64,000 nt of DNA, from the NCBI GenBank assembly GCA_016200225.1, contig JACQFD010000026.1:1-64000 (forward strand), given 5' to 3'. The position numbers and the translations under genes are program-made. Of the stretch, positions 8,249 through 16,868 are shown piece by piece (positions within the stretch are counted from its first letter, which is position 1; every line of letters starts with the position of its first letter). The DNA comes from Planctomycetota bacterium. GTDB taxonomy: Bacteria; Planctomycetota; UBA1135; JACQFD01. The notes below the pieces were generated by a model. It saw only the letters and a list, made by a program, of their open reading frames with translations, did not search any database and was not told where the DNA came from.

Positions 8249-9139
8249 ATGATTCTCATGACCGGCGCGACGGGCTTTCTGGGAGGCCACATCCTGCGCG
8301 CGCTTCTTCGACAGAATTGGCTCGTGCGCCCGTTCGTGCGCGACGAGGCCAAATATCGCAAATTATTTCCAAAAGGCCCCGGACCCTTCGTCGGCGATCT
8401 CGGCAAATTGCGGCGCAGCGATTTCGCCGCCGAAAAAGTAAGCGGACTCATGCACGCCGCCGCCGAAGTGTGGCCCGTCGACCGCGCCGACGCGGCCGGA
8501 TTTAACAGCACGAATGTCGAGGGTTCGCGCGCGCTTCTCGACGCGCTCGACCGGCGCCTCGTGAACCGCGTCGTTTTGATATCTACAATAACAGTTTACG
8601 GAATGCCGCGCGGCGACATAAACGAATTGACGGAAACGCGCCCGGCGGGCGATTACGCGAAGTCCAAGGCGGAGCAGGAAAAGTTATTTATTGAATTCGG
8701 CGAACGTTACAATATTCCCGTCGCCGTGCTGCGCATGTCGTCGATTTACGGACCCAACCAATATTCCGGGACGGTGTTGCCGCGATTTTTGTCCGACGCG
8801 CGCGCGAATAAGTCGCTCGTGATCTCGGGACCTCCGCAACGCGAACAGAATTTTATTTATGTCGAGGACGCCGCGCACGCCGCCGCCGCCGCGCTCGAAC
8901 ACTCGGCGAACGGAATATATAATATCGGCGGCGCGGAGGAGACGACGCTCGCGGAGTTGGCGGCGGCCGTTTTGCGCGTCACGGGCGCCCGCTCGCGCGC
9001 CATCGAACGCCCCGACGCGGCCGCGACGGAGGCGTACACGTTTCATTTCGATTGCGCGAAAGCGGAGCGGGAACTTGGATGGACTCCGCGATACGATCTG
9101 GAGAGCGGACTGCGGGCGACGCTGGCCGCGGAATCGTAA
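8249..9139 (+). CDS. Extended-SDR NAD-dependent sugar epimerase/dehydratase
   Basis: 296 residues with the N-terminal nucleotide-binding GATGFLGGHILRALL glycine motif, the strand and serine STITVYG, and a YAKSK catalytic Tyr-Lys pair (about 137-141). These place it in the extended short-chain dehydrogenases that act on nucleotide sugars, using bound NAD(P). The C-terminal part (FIYVEDAAHA, YNIGG) fits the substrate-binding lobe of this group. Substrate is not predictable from sequence alone; the neighbours suggest an NDP-sugar for a surface glycan. It lies 21 bases after the acyltransferase and 16 bases before the ATP-grasp gene, so one operon. Confidence 0.8.
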   Translation: MILMTGATGFLGGHILRALLRQNWLVRPFVRDEAKYRKLFPKGPGPFVGDLGKLRRSDFAAEKVSGLMHAAAEVWPVDRADAAGFNSTNVEGSRALLDALDRRLVNRVVLISTITVYGMPRGDINELTETRPAGDYAKSKAEQEKLFIEFGERYNIPVAVLRMSSIYGPNQYSGTVLPRFLSDARANKSLVISGPPQREQNFIYVEDAAHAAAAALEHSANGIYNIGGAEETTLAELAAAVLRVTGARSRAIERPDAAATEAYTFHFDCAKAERELGWTPRYDLESGLRATLAAES

Positions 9140-9155
9140 CAAGTAAAGAATCTTC

Positions 9156-10127
9156 ATGACCCAACTCCTCGTCACCGGCGTCGGTTCGAACATCGGACAG
9201 GGAATATTAAAATCCCTTCGCGAGTCCGACGTCGGCGCGAACGTCGTCGGCACGGATGTGTATCGTTATGCGGCGGGATCGGCGTGGTGCGACGCTTCGT
9301 ACACGGTGCCGTTCGCGCGCGATGCGCGGTACGTGCCCGCGCTGATTGATATATTACAAAAACACGGCACCGATCTCGTGTTGATCGGTTCGGAAATGGA
9401 GACGCATGTGCTCGCGCACGAACGCGCGCGCATCGAGCGCGAGACGCGCGCGAAAGTCGTCGTGAGCGACGCCGACATGATCGATCAATGCGGCGACAAG
9501 TACGGCATCGCGCAATTGTTCAAGAAAGCTAATATTAACTATCCGGATTCGATCGGCGATATGAACCAACGGCGCGCGTTCGTCGCGCGCCTCGGTTATC
9601 CAGTCATTTGCAAACCGCGGCTCGGCTGGTCGGCGCGCAGCGTCGTCAAGATTGAGGACGAAGCGTCGCTCGATTATTATGCTTTGCACACGCCCAACCC
9701 CGTGATTCAGGAGTATCTCGAAGGCGAGGAATTCACCTGCGCCGTCGTTTTCGACCGCGACGGGCGCTACGCCGACCACGTCGTCATGCGGCGCGATCTG
9801 TTAAATGGCACGACCTACCGCGCGGAAGTGGTTTCGCGCCCCGACATCGATCGTTATATTATCGATTTTTCGAAAACGGTAAAATTGCGCGGATCGGTGA
9901 ATATACAATTGCGCGTCACATCGCGCGGGCCCGTCGCGTTCGAAATGAATCCGCGATTTTCGGGCACGACGGCGATCCGCATGAAAGCCGGTTTCAACGA
10001 CGTCGCGGCCGTCGTTCATAATTTTCTCGACGGGACGCCGATCGTCAAAATGAAACCGCGCCTCGTGCGCGTGTTGCGCTATTGGGAGGAAATGGTCGTC
10101 GAAGACGGCGACCCTCGGTTTCCGTGA
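9156..10127 (+). CDS. ATP-grasp enzyme, carbamoyl-phosphate-synthase-like
   Basis: 323 residues. An N-terminal pre-ATP-grasp Rossmann domain (LLVTGVGSNIGQGILKSL) is followed by the ATP-grasp fold: YPVICKPRLG carries the ATP lysine, VIQEYLEGEEFTCAVVFD the adenine and acidic residues, and VAFEMNPRFSGTT the metal-binding Glu-Met-Asn-Pro-Arg signature. Such enzymes join a carboxylate to an amine or thiol through an acylphosphate. Located inside a sugar-modifying operon, it might add an amino acid or other carboxylate to an amino sugar, or carbamoylate a sugar; this is inferred from context only. It is complete, with no membrane segment. Confidence 0.75.
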   Translation: MTQLLVTGVGSNIGQGILKSLRESDVGANVVGTDVYRYAAGSAWCDASYTVPFARDARYVPALIDILQKHGTDLVLIGSEMETHVLAHERARIERETRAKVVVSDADMIDQCGDKYGIAQLFKKANINYPDSIGDMNQRRAFVARLGYPVICKPRLGWSARSVVKIEDEASLDYYALHTPNPVIQEYLEGEEFTCAVVFDRDGRYADHVVMRRDLLNGTTYRAEVVSRPDIDRYIIDFSKTVKLRGSVNIQLRVTSRGPVAFEMNPRFSGTTAIRMKAGFNDVAAVVHNFLDGTPIVKMKPRLVRVLRYWEEMVVEDGDPRFP

Positions 10128-10160
10128 GTTTTCGTTAATATTATAATTCAAAGGTTATAA

Positions 10161-10910
10161 ATGATCCGCGTCACCGCGTGCGTATTGACGAAGAACGAGG
10201 AGGAAAACCTTCCGGCGTGCCTCGATTCGTTGCAATGGGCCGACGCGATTCAAATTGTAGATTCCGGCAGCACCGATCGCACCGTCGCGATCGCCCGCGA
10301 ACGCGGCGCGCGCGTGTTCGAGCGCGCGTGGACCGGATTTTACGATCAACGGATCTATCAATTCGGTCTTCCCGAAACCGAATGGCTTTTCTGGCTCGAC
10401 GCCGACGAACGCTGCTCGCCGGAGTTGCAGAAGGAATTGATAGAATTTAAGAATGCGTCCGCAACGCCCGCGAAGAATGGTTATAACGTGCCGCGCCTCA
10501 CGTGGTTCCTCGGCTCGCCGATCCGCCATTGCGGATGGTTTCCGGACCGCATGCCGCGCCTTTTTCACAAAAAAGCATGGAGCTTCAGCCGCGAGGGCAT
10601 TCACGCGAAAATACAAATCGAAGGCGGCGAAGGCGAATTGCGCGGATTGATCGATCATTATCCTTATAAAGATCTCGCGACGTATTATAAAAAAATGGGT
10701 CAGTACGCCGTCGAGACCGCCGAATATAAATACAAACAGGGCCGCCGCGCGTCGCTCACGGGCGCCGTTGCGATCGCCCCCGCGCGATTCTTGAAAACCT
10801 ATCTGTTACAACGCGGATTCCTCGACGGCCGCGCCGGCCTCGCCGTTTCGTGGCTCTCGGCGATCAGCGACTCGATGAAATATATGGAATTGTGGCGGCG
10901 GGGACGTTGA
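10161..10910 (+). CDS. GT2-family glycosyltransferase, WaaE-like
   Basis: 249 residues with the GT-A fold of family 2. The start VTACVLTKNEEENLPACLDSL binds the nucleotide, IVDSGSTDRT follows, and FWLDADERC contains the DxD-type metal motif. The HCGWFPDRMPRLFHKK stretch and the short C-terminal amphipathic helices match the lipopolysaccharide core beta-glucosyltransferases of the WaaE/KdtX group. It probably adds a hexose to lipid A core or a similar lipid-linked acceptor at the inner face of the inner membrane. Last gene of the plus-strand operon, 33 bases after the ATP-grasp gene, and convergent with the gene at 10943-11497. Confidence 0.8.
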   Translation: MIRVTACVLTKNEEENLPACLDSLQWADAIQIVDSGSTDRTVAIARERGARVFERAWTGFYDQRIYQFGLPETEWLFWLDADERCSPELQKELIEFKNASATPAKNGYNVPRLTWFLGSPIRHCGWFPDRMPRLFHKKAWSFSREGIHAKIQIEGGEGELRGLIDHYPYKDLATYYKKMGQYAVETAEYKYKQGRRASLTGAVAIAPARFLKTYLLQRGFLDGRAGLAVSWLSAISDSMKYMELWRRGR

Positions 10911-10942
10911 AAAAGGACGCTGAAAAAAGGTGGCCGCTGAAT

Positions 10943-11497
10943 CTAGAGTTTCAAAACGATGACGACGGCAGCGTAAATTCCGATGCAATAGAATATTGTA
11001 CACACAATATTCCAGGTAAATGCGGCGAGCGTCGAATTGTACAATTTCGGACGGATGCCGAGAGACTGCACGCGCGCCAGGTATTTCATTCCGAGGTAAA
11101 CACCAAGCGGCTGAAGTATGTCGAGGGTACACCAACGGACGCGCTCGCCAAGTTTCTCGAGTTCTTTTAGTTGTTTCTCTAGCTCGACGGAATTTGGTTC
11201 GCCGCGGCCCGGCGTACCCTCCATTTCATTCAACCAACTCCGGATCGCGGGTGCATCGTCGCGGCCGGCTAACAAATACACTTCAAACGCATTGCCGCCG
11301 GTCATATACGGATCGATGGATTTGGTTAATTCATCCTGGACGAATGTTTCAAATCCACTCGCGGCGAGCGCCGCCCGCATCGCGATCACCTCGCCAAGAC
11401 GTCCACTGTATACTTGCACCAATTCGCGCGCGACGGGCCGATAGTCATGTGGCGAATCCTCCGGATTTGATTCCACAGTCGAATCGTCGGGCGGCAT
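10943..11497 (-). CDS. DUF2007-like protein with a C-terminal membrane anchor
   Basis: 184 residues. Residues about 25-95 (LVQVYSGRLGEVIAMRAALA through AIRSWLNEME) match the small DUF2007 'putative signal transducing' fold, a ferredoxin-like domain often fused to other parts. Residues 100-125 are a charged helix, and the last 60 residues hold one or two hydrophobic segments (GIRPKLYNSTLAAFTWNIVC and AAVVIVL). No enzyme motif is seen. It ends 12 bases before the WecE-type gene start side, lying downstream of that gene's neighbours on the same strand, but its function is unknown. Confidence 0.6.
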   Translation of the reverse strand: MPPDDSTVESNPEDSPHDYRPVARELVQVYSGRLGEVIAMRAALAASGFETFVQDELTKSIDPYMTGGNAFEVYLLAGRDDAPAIRSWLNEMEGTPGRGEPNSVELEKQLKELEKLGERVRWCTLDILQPLGVYLGMKYLARVQSLGIRPKLYNSTLAAFTWNIVCTIFYCIGIYAAVVIVLKL

Positions 11498-11508
11498 GTA
11501 CTTCTTTA

Positions 11509-12726
11509 CTAAGTTTTCCCGACGCCCACTTGCCGTGGAATAACGTGCCGGGGAATCGAATCGCGCGAAACGCCGAGGATATCATACAAATTCGCGACGA
11601 CTTCCTCGACTTGCGCGTCGGTCATTCTTGTAAACAATGGCAGTCTTAGCATTCGATCTGTAACTTCGCGCGCGGCTTTGAGCGGCGGTTCGCCCGGGGC
11701 GCGGAATTGTCTGCCGAACGGCGAATCGTCGAGCGGATAGTAATGTAGCATCGCTTGAATGCCGCGCGCGCGCAGGCCGTCAAAGGCGCGGTCGCGCGCG
11801 GCTTCGTCCTTCGCGAAAAAGTAAAATATGTGCGCGTTCGGTTTCGAATCGGCGGGCACATGCGGCCGGCGCAATACTCCCGCGCGCTCGAGCGGCTCCG
11901 TCGCCTCCATATAACGATTGTAAATCGCGACGCGGCGCGGCTGGATCTCGTCGATTTTTTGTAATTGTACGGATAGCAGCGCCATCACGAGTTCGCTCGG
12001 AATGAACGACGAGCCCGTGTCGCGCCAAGTATACTTATCCACTTCGCCGCGGAGGAACTGCGCGCGGTCGGTCCCCTTCTCCCGCAACACCTCCGCGCGG
12101 CGCGCGAGCGCCTCGTCGTTCGTTACCAATGCGCCGCCTTCGCCGGCCGCGATGTTCTTCGTGCCATGATACGAATAACAACCAAGCTGTCCGATGGTGC
12201 CGAGCGCGCGGCCTTTGTAAATTGTATCAAACGACTGCGCCGCGTCCTCGACAACGGTAATATTGTGTTTGCGCGCGACCGCCATCAATTCATCCATGTC
12301 GCACGCGATGCCCGCGTAGTGCACCGGAATCACGGCTTTCGTGCGCGGCGTAATGCGCCGTTCGAAATCGGCGACGTCGATATTTAAATTATCTCTTCGC
12401 ACATCGCAAAAAACGACGCGCGCGAACTGCCGCACGACGCAGCTCGCCGTGCTCGCGAATGTATACGATGGCACGATGACTTCGTCGCCTTCTTTAATAT
12501 TCAATACCATCATCGCGAGCTCGAGCGCGTGCGTGCCCGAGGTGGTCGCGATCGCATGCTTTACCTGCGCGCGCGCGCGAATCGCGGCCTCGACGGTTTT
12601 AGTAAACCGGCCGCCGCCCTGAACGACGCCGCCGCGAATGCACTCGACGACGGCGCGCTCTTCGCGCTCGTCGAAATACGGCTCGTGATACGGAATATGA
12701 AAGGCGGGTTTTGCAGTGTTGGCCAT
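11509..12726 (-). CDS. wecE: WecE-type dTDP-4-keto-6-deoxyhexose aminotransferase
   Basis: 405 residues of the DegT/DnrJ/EryC1 family. The PLP lysine is Lys190 in SYHGTKNIAAGEGG; VVEDAAQ (Asp161) holds the pyridine nitrogen. Long matches in the middle (LREKGTDRAQFLRGEV, DKYTWRDTGSS, NAHIFY) are those of WecE/RffA, which makes dTDP-4-amino-4,6-dideoxygalactose for enterobacterial common antigen and other glycans. Most of the coding frame is full length, and the extra C-terminal 20 residues are not conserved. With the NeuD/PglD-type acyltransferase at 7.6 kb it could form a two-step route to an N-acylated 4-amino-6-deoxy sugar. The exact substrate isomer is not certain. Confidence 0.78.
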   Translation of the reverse strand: MANTAKPAFHIPYHEPYFDEREERAVVECIRGGVVQGGGRFTKTVEAAIRARAQVKHAIATTSGTHALELAMMVLNIKEGDEVIVPSYTFASTASCVVRQFARVVFCDVRRDNLNIDVADFERRITPRTKAVIPVHYAGIACDMDELMAVARKHNITVVEDAAQSFDTIYKGRALGTIGQLGCYSYHGTKNIAAGEGGALVTNDEALARRAEVLREKGTDRAQFLRGEVDKYTWRDTGSSFIPSELVMALLSVQLQKIDEIQPRRVAIYNRYMEATEPLERAGVLRRPHVPADSKPNAHIFYFFAKDEAARDRAFDGLRARGIQAMLHYYPLDDSPFGRQFRAPGEPPLKAAREVTDRMLRLPLFTRMTDAQVEEVVANLYDILGVSRDSIPRHVIPRQVGVGKT

Positions 12727-12780
12727 GGAAGAGCGAGTGTACGTCGGACGCGCGAAAAGTGTGAGCGCGTCGCCGCCCCA

Positions 12781-12810
12781 AAATGCAAGAAGGCGGCTTT
12801 CGCCGCCTTC
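12781..12810 (-). terminator. Rho-independent terminator of the PuuD-like gene
   Basis: A perfect 9-bp stem (GAAGGCGGC with GCCGCCTTC) around a four-base loop lies 28 bases after the stop of the minus-strand gene at 12838, followed on that strand by the T-rich run TTGCATTTT. Confidence 0.8.
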
Positions 12811-12837
12811 TCCGCCGCGTCGAACGACGCGGTTTTA

Positions 12838-13515
12838 TTAAAATCCCTGAACTTTGGGAGCCACTTTGTACCAATGCCAGACAAGGGCGAATCCAATCGC
12901 GATCATGAGCGGAATCGTCCACATCCAGTTGTTACCACTATACAAAACGGTAAAGTGATTGCTCACCATCATCGAAAGCAGCGGAACCGATAAGTAAGTA
13001 TTAATTCTGGAAGCGAGTCCGGCGGCTCTTACTTTTGCCTGAATCTCCGCTTCGCCGGCCTTGCCGTCGCGCGTCGCGGCGATAATTACTTTTTGTAGCG
13101 GCCAGATGATGAACCAGACGTTGTACGCCATGACCGTGCCGAACAGCACGCCCGCCATGATCCACCACGCGCGCCCTGAAACGCCCGCGACGCCGTTCTT
13201 ATCAAAAAACAAGTGTTGGTGAAAGTATACTAATGCGAACATTAATATTCCCGTCAACCAAGTGACCGCCGCGCCCCACCGGAACCAGAACAGCGCGCGG
13301 GGCATCAACTGCGGCACGACGATTTTCTTCGTCGGGCCGTCGAGCTTGGCCATCGTGTTGGCGTTCACAAAATTAAAGAAATACAAATGTCCGATCCAAA
13401 TGACGCCGAACCAGACGTGAAACCAGCGTAATGCAAAATTAACCCATTCGATGGCCTGCGAAGAGCCGCCTTCGAGCGGAACTGGATACACAAGAGGATC
13501 TTGAAGGAGCAACAT
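12838..13515 (-). CDS. PuuD-like (urate hydroxylase N-terminal family) membrane protein
   Basis: 225 residues with five or so membrane helices. Patches match the membrane domain of urate hydroxylase PuuD: LRWFHVWFGVIWIGH near the N-terminus, WFRWGAAVTWLTG, GTVMAYNVWFII and the final NTYLSVPLLSMMVSNHF. Several His residues in the helices are candidates for haem or metal. PuuD proteins proper carry a C-terminal cytochrome c domain that is absent here (no CxxCH), and the protein is shorter, so urate oxidation should not be assumed. It ends with a good terminator. No purine-catabolism gene is nearby. Confidence 0.65.
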   Translation of the reverse strand: MLLLQDPLVYPVPLEGGSSQAIEWVNFALRWFHVWFGVIWIGHLYFFNFVNANTMAKLDGPTKKIVVPQLMPRALFWFRWGAAVTWLTGILMFALVYFHQHLFFDKNGVAGVSGRAWWIMAGVLFGTVMAYNVWFIIWPLQKVIIAATRDGKAGEAEIQAKVRAAGLASRINTYLSVPLLSMMVSNHFTVLYSGNNWMWTIPLMIAIGFALVWHWYKVAPKVQGF

Positions 13516-13611
13516 GATGCCTCGAATTGTTTAAAAGGGGTGTGCCGGGCGACTCTTGCGAACGGGCGCCCCGGCGAAATAGCAGTAAATCCGTGCGATA
13601 TGTTCGAAAGA

Positions 13612-13815
13612 TTAGGGATTCCGCGAGTCCGGTTCAACACCGGATCGCGCCGCTTCCTCATTTCGACGCGCGATTCTCCGGTCCATCCAGAAAATAACCG
13701 CTGAGAGCAGCGCGCAACCGACCGCCGGAATCCACGCTTCGCCGATCGCGAAACCCACGCCGATTCCAAGCGGCGCAAAAATTCGAAACCAACCCATCCT
13801 CCGCATCGGTGCCAT
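13612..13815 (-). CDS. Small two-helix membrane protein
   Basis: 67 residues: a short basic N-terminus, two hydrophobic segments (about 10-25 and 29-45) and a charged C-terminal tail. It starts one base after the stop of the thioredoxin-like gene, so it is almost certainly coupled with it. No family recognised; it may help anchor or partner the thioredoxin-like protein, but nothing in its sequence shows this. Confidence 0.5.
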   Translation of the reverse strand: MAPMRRMGWFRIFAPLGIGVGFAIGEAWIPAVGCALLSAVIFWMDRRIARRNEEAARSGVEPDSRNP

Positions 13816-13816
13816 G

Positions 13817-14353
13817 TCACGCTCCCCCCGTTACAACGAATAAACTCCGCTCGAACCGTTCCCGCGCTTCGCCGTCCTCGACGCCGCCGCAATGATAAAA
13901 TATACAATTGCCCGCGCCGTCATAAACATACGTCTGCGGGATCACCCGCTCCTTCAGGCCCAAACCAAACAAAACCGCCTCCGCGTCGGCCGGCGCGACG
14001 GCCGTGTCGTAGGTTAACTTAAACGTATTATAAACATTCTCAATCGCCGCCCGCACCTCCGCCTCGTCGCGCGCATCCGTGAACCGCTCCCACGAAATGC
14101 CCACAAAATCCACGCGCGCGCCAAACTTCGCGTGCATCGCCGCCAAATATTCCAATTCCGCCACGCACGGCTCGCACCAAGTGGCCCAGTGATTCACGAC
14201 GCGCGCCTTCCCCCGCCCCGCGACCCAAGTATTCAATTCGACCACGGAATTCACAAAAGCAACCCGACCCAACTTAACAATTTCACTCTTAACAACTTCC
14301 GCCTCCTCCCGCTCCGGAGCTTTATTACCAAAAATCGCGCGCAGGAATTTCAC
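13817..14353 (-). CDS. TlpA/ResA-like thioredoxin-fold protein
   Basis: 178 residues with the thioredoxin-fold active site NHWATWCEPCVAELEYL (CEPC at about 69-72) and the later cis-Pro region VIPQTYVYD. Length and motif fit the TlpA/ResA group that reduces disulfides in periplasmic or cytochrome c maturation pathways. It has no clear signal peptide or membrane helix, so the protein could be cytoplasmic, which is unusual for this group. It is directly upstream of a small membrane protein in the same operon. Confidence 0.75.
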   Translation of the reverse strand: MKFLRAIFGNKAPEREEAEVVKSEIVKLGRVAFVNSVVELNTWVAGRGKARVVNHWATWCEPCVAELEYLAAMHAKFGARVDFVGISWERFTDARDEAEVRAAIENVYNTFKLTYDTAVAPADAEAVLFGLGLKERVIPQTYVYDGAGNCIFYHCGGVEDGEARERFERSLFVVTGGA

Positions 14354-14706
14354 GCCGCGAATCTAACGCCACGCAGTCCAACATCCTAATTCGATACCAA
14401 TCACCGTATTGACGTCGGGCATGTTTCGGGCGCTCGGCGCCCGAGGCCCCCGCAGTCGAGCCGCACGCTCCACTGTCTTTGCGGGAACTCCCTCCGGTGA
14501 TTGCTGGCGACTTGCGTTGCCAACGCTCTCGTCGGAGCCATCGACCGGCGGTGGCGCGAACGACTGAAGACGATCCGTCCTCGACCGAATTCTGCTTACG
14601 CTCCCTTAAAAATTCGGACGGTCTTCTCCCAATTCGCCCACTCAACTGTTAAAATTCTTCGCCTTCAATACTCGCCGCAACCGCCAACATTACGAATCGA
14701 CCGCCC
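14354..14706. other. Gene-free stretch between the TlpA-like and TatD genes
   Basis: A 353-base divergent gap. Short frames occur on both strands but none shows a recognisable domain, and a small GC hairpin around 14430-14445 is the only structure seen. Promoters for the flanking divergent genes should lie here; I could not place them. Confidence 0.4.
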
Positions 14707-15519
14707 ATGCGAATCCTCGAGCCGCACATTCATATGTATTCGCGTGTCACCGATGACTACGACTCCCTCGCGCTTGCAGGCTGTCGCATCTGTGTCGAAC
14801 CCGCGTTCTGGCTCGGTCAGCCGCGCACCAACGTCGCGACCTTTCTCGATTACTTCGATGCCATTCTCGAATTCGAATGCAATCGCGCGGCCAATCACGG
14901 CATCGATCATTATTGTACAATTGCCCTCAATCCGAAGGAAGCGAACGATCCGCGCGTCGCCGACGCCGTGCTCGAAGCGCTGCCGAAATATCTGCAACAT
15001 CCGCGCTGCGTGGCCGTCGGCGAAATCGGATTTGATAGTATTACGCCCGCCGAGGACAAGGCGTTTCAGCATCAAGTCAAACTCGCGGCTCAATATAAAC
15101 TTCCCGTGATGGTGCACACGCCGCACCGCGACAAACGCCGCGGCACGGAGCGCACGATCGCGATCATGAAAGAAATGGCCTTTCCGCCCGATCGTTGCAT
15201 CATCGATCATTCGACCGAGGAAACTACGAAAAGCATCCTCGACGCCGGTTTCTTCGCGGGCCACACGGTGTATCCGAAAACTAAACTTTCGCCCGAGCGA
15301 TTCGCGAATATCGTCGACGAATTCGGTTATGAGCGCATCCTCGTGAACTCGAGCGCCGACTGGGGCGCGAGCGACGCGCTCTCCGTTCCGAAATGCGTCC
15401 TCGAACTTCGCCGGCGGGGCCACACCGAGGCCAATATACAAAAAATCGTCTGGGACAACCCGTTTTCTTTTTATAGCAAGAGCGGAAAAATCAAATTTAA
15501 GGAAAATCCGACGGGATAG
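14707..15519 (+). CDS. TatD-family metal-dependent hydrolase (EboB-like)
   Basis: 270 residues of the TatD amidohydrolase fold. The metal ligands are visible: EPHIHMYS at the start (HxH), GEIGFD (Glu, about 107-112), VMVHTPH (His) and CIIDHSTEE (His-Ser-Thr-Glu), with a final NSSADWG holding the catalytic Asp. The EPAFWLGQPRT and CTIALNPKEAN stretches match the TatD-like hydrolase group that includes EboB. Reaction is a metal-dependent phospho- or amido-hydrolysis of unknown substrate. No other ebo-like gene (UbiA, sugar-phosphate cyclase) is next to it, so a role in that pathway is not supported here. A bidirectional terminator follows. Confidence 0.75.
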   Translation: MRILEPHIHMYSRVTDDYDSLALAGCRICVEPAFWLGQPRTNVATFLDYFDAILEFECNRAANHGIDHYCTIALNPKEANDPRVADAVLEALPKYLQHPRCVAVGEIGFDSITPAEDKAFQHQVKLAAQYKLPVMVHTPHRDKRRGTERTIAIMKEMAFPPDRCIIDHSTEETTKSILDAGFFAGHTVYPKTKLSPERFANIVDEFGYERILVNSSADWGASDALSVPKCVLELRRRGHTEANIQKIVWDNPFSFYSKSGKIKFKENPTG

Positions 15520-15553
15520 GGATTGTTATAAATGTTGCTGTTATTGTTGTCAT

Positions 15554-15584
15554 AAAAAAAGCGCCGGACTTCCGGCGCTTTTTT
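15554..15584. terminator. Bidirectional rho-independent terminator
   Basis: An 8-bp stem (GCGCCGGA with TCCGGCGC) with a two-base centre is flanked by seven A on the left and six T on the right, so it works for both the plus-strand TatD gene and the minus-strand RRM gene. Confidence 0.9.
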
Positions 15585-15596
15585 ATTGAACGAATA

Positions 15597-16265
15597 CTAA
15601 ACTTGTTCCGGACCGTCGGCGTCTTCGCGCTCCTTCTTCGCTTTCTTTTCTTCCTCTTCGGTGAGCGAATCCCGGAAATCGAAGTGTTCGCGTTTGTAGG
15701 GTTTTAAACGATCTTTCGGACGATCGTGATAGGCCTTGAATCGCTCCGCCGCGGGCGCGGCATTGGGACCAAAGTTACGATTATCTGTCATCGATCCACG
15801 CGGTGGACCGGCGGTGCGCGAACGCGGCGGACCCGCGAATCGGTTCATGGGTCCGGACGGCGCTCCGCCGGGGCGCGATCCCGTTGAAGGTCCCGATCCG
15901 GGAGGTCGGCCGGAGCCGGGACCGGAAGTCGCGCCCGTTCGTGGCGGGCCGCTGCCCATTCGAGATCCGCCGGGAGCGCCGGGACGCGCGCCCGCGCCGG
16001 GTGCGCCGCCGCCGGCGGCGCCGGGACGCGCGTCGCTTTCGGAGACCGCGATCGTGCGGCCTCCAAGCGTCTTCCCGTTCATTTCCGCGATCGCTTTTTC
16101 GACCGACGCGTCATCCATATCAATAAATCCGAAACTGCGGCTCTCGCCGGTTTCGCGATTCTTAGGGATGTAACACCGGCTGATCTTGCCGAAGACTTCG
16201 AATGCCTTGCGAAGATCGGCTTCGGAAGTTTCGAAGGAAAGATTACGAATAAAAAGGGTTTTCAT
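15597..16265 (-). CDS. RRM RNA-binding protein with a Gly/Pro/Arg-rich tail
   Basis: 222 residues. Residues 1-80 are one RRM domain with RNP2 as LFIRNL (4-9) and RNP1 as RSFGFIDM (43-50), so it should bind single-stranded RNA. Residues about 85-170 are low-complexity Gly/Pro/Arg-rich, like the tails of cold-induced bacterial RNA-binding proteins. The C-terminal 50 residues are charged. Bacterial RRM proteins of this kind are found in cyanobacteria and in planctomycete and related genomes and act as RNA chaperones. Its stop is 13 bases from the bidirectional terminator. Confidence 0.85.
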   Translation of the reverse strand: MKTLFIRNLSFETSEADLRKAFEVFGKISRCYIPKNRETGESRSFGFIDMDDASVEKAIAEMNGKTLGGRTIAVSESDARPGAAGGGAPGAGARPGAPGGSRMGSGPPRTGATSGPGSGRPPGSGPSTGSRPGGAPSGPMNRFAGPPRSRTAGPPRGSMTDNRNFGPNAAPAAERFKAYHDRPKDRLKPYKREHFDFRDSLTEEEEKKAKKEREDADGPEQV

Positions 16266-16868
16266 CCTCTAGCGCCCCATCCTCGTGGCGAATGGCGGCA
16301 TCCTGTAAATTGTAAAAGTCTGGGTGAAAGGGTGGAAAGGGTGGAACGGAGTGGAATGCACAATATTAATAAAGTCTTATGAATATCGCGCGACAATTCG
16401 AAAAGCGGCCGGCCATCCGAGCGGCGGCCAAAAAACGGGATTTCGTTTCCAAATCTATCACTTCTTCACGCTTCGAAATATTTATCTATAAATCCGGTGA
16501 ATTTTCAGTTAATTCTTCCAATTGTAAATTTGATCGGTATTCCGCTCCCCGGATAACCATAAATTTACAGATCCAATTCGCGCGTTCGAATGCGGCGCTG
16601 AAATGATCGCGCGCGCCCATGGATGCATTATTTTGAAACAGGGCATGGGGCTTTCGAAGGAGTCGCGCGAAGGATGGCGCAAGATTGCTTTACGATAAGT
16701 TACGTCAGGCAAAAAACGCAACGACCCAGTTAATCTCGTAAGCCTCGCTGCGTTTGCGCAGGGATCGGCCGGCGGCGTTTCGACGGAAGCATTGCGAACA
16801 TGTAAGCACGGGATCATCGCGGCACGCAATATGGAAGCATCGTCGGCCGGCACGCCTCGCCTTGAATC
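16266..16868. other. Gene-free stretch after thrS
   Basis: About 600 bases between the RRM gene start and the thrS stop. The left 320 bases are AT-rich and contain a purine-rich GGGTGGAAAG repeat near 16331, and the promoter for the RRM gene must lie at its left end. A 114-codon open frame (16509-16853, minus) follows thrS but has mixed codon use unlike its neighbours and no recognisable domain. No infC, rpmI or rplT, the common thrS neighbours, is present. Confidence 0.4.

Noticed and set aside
16509..16853. 114-codon open frame just after thrS
   Set aside because: Codon use is not like the neighbours, no known domain, and it covers a region that also reads open on the other strand.
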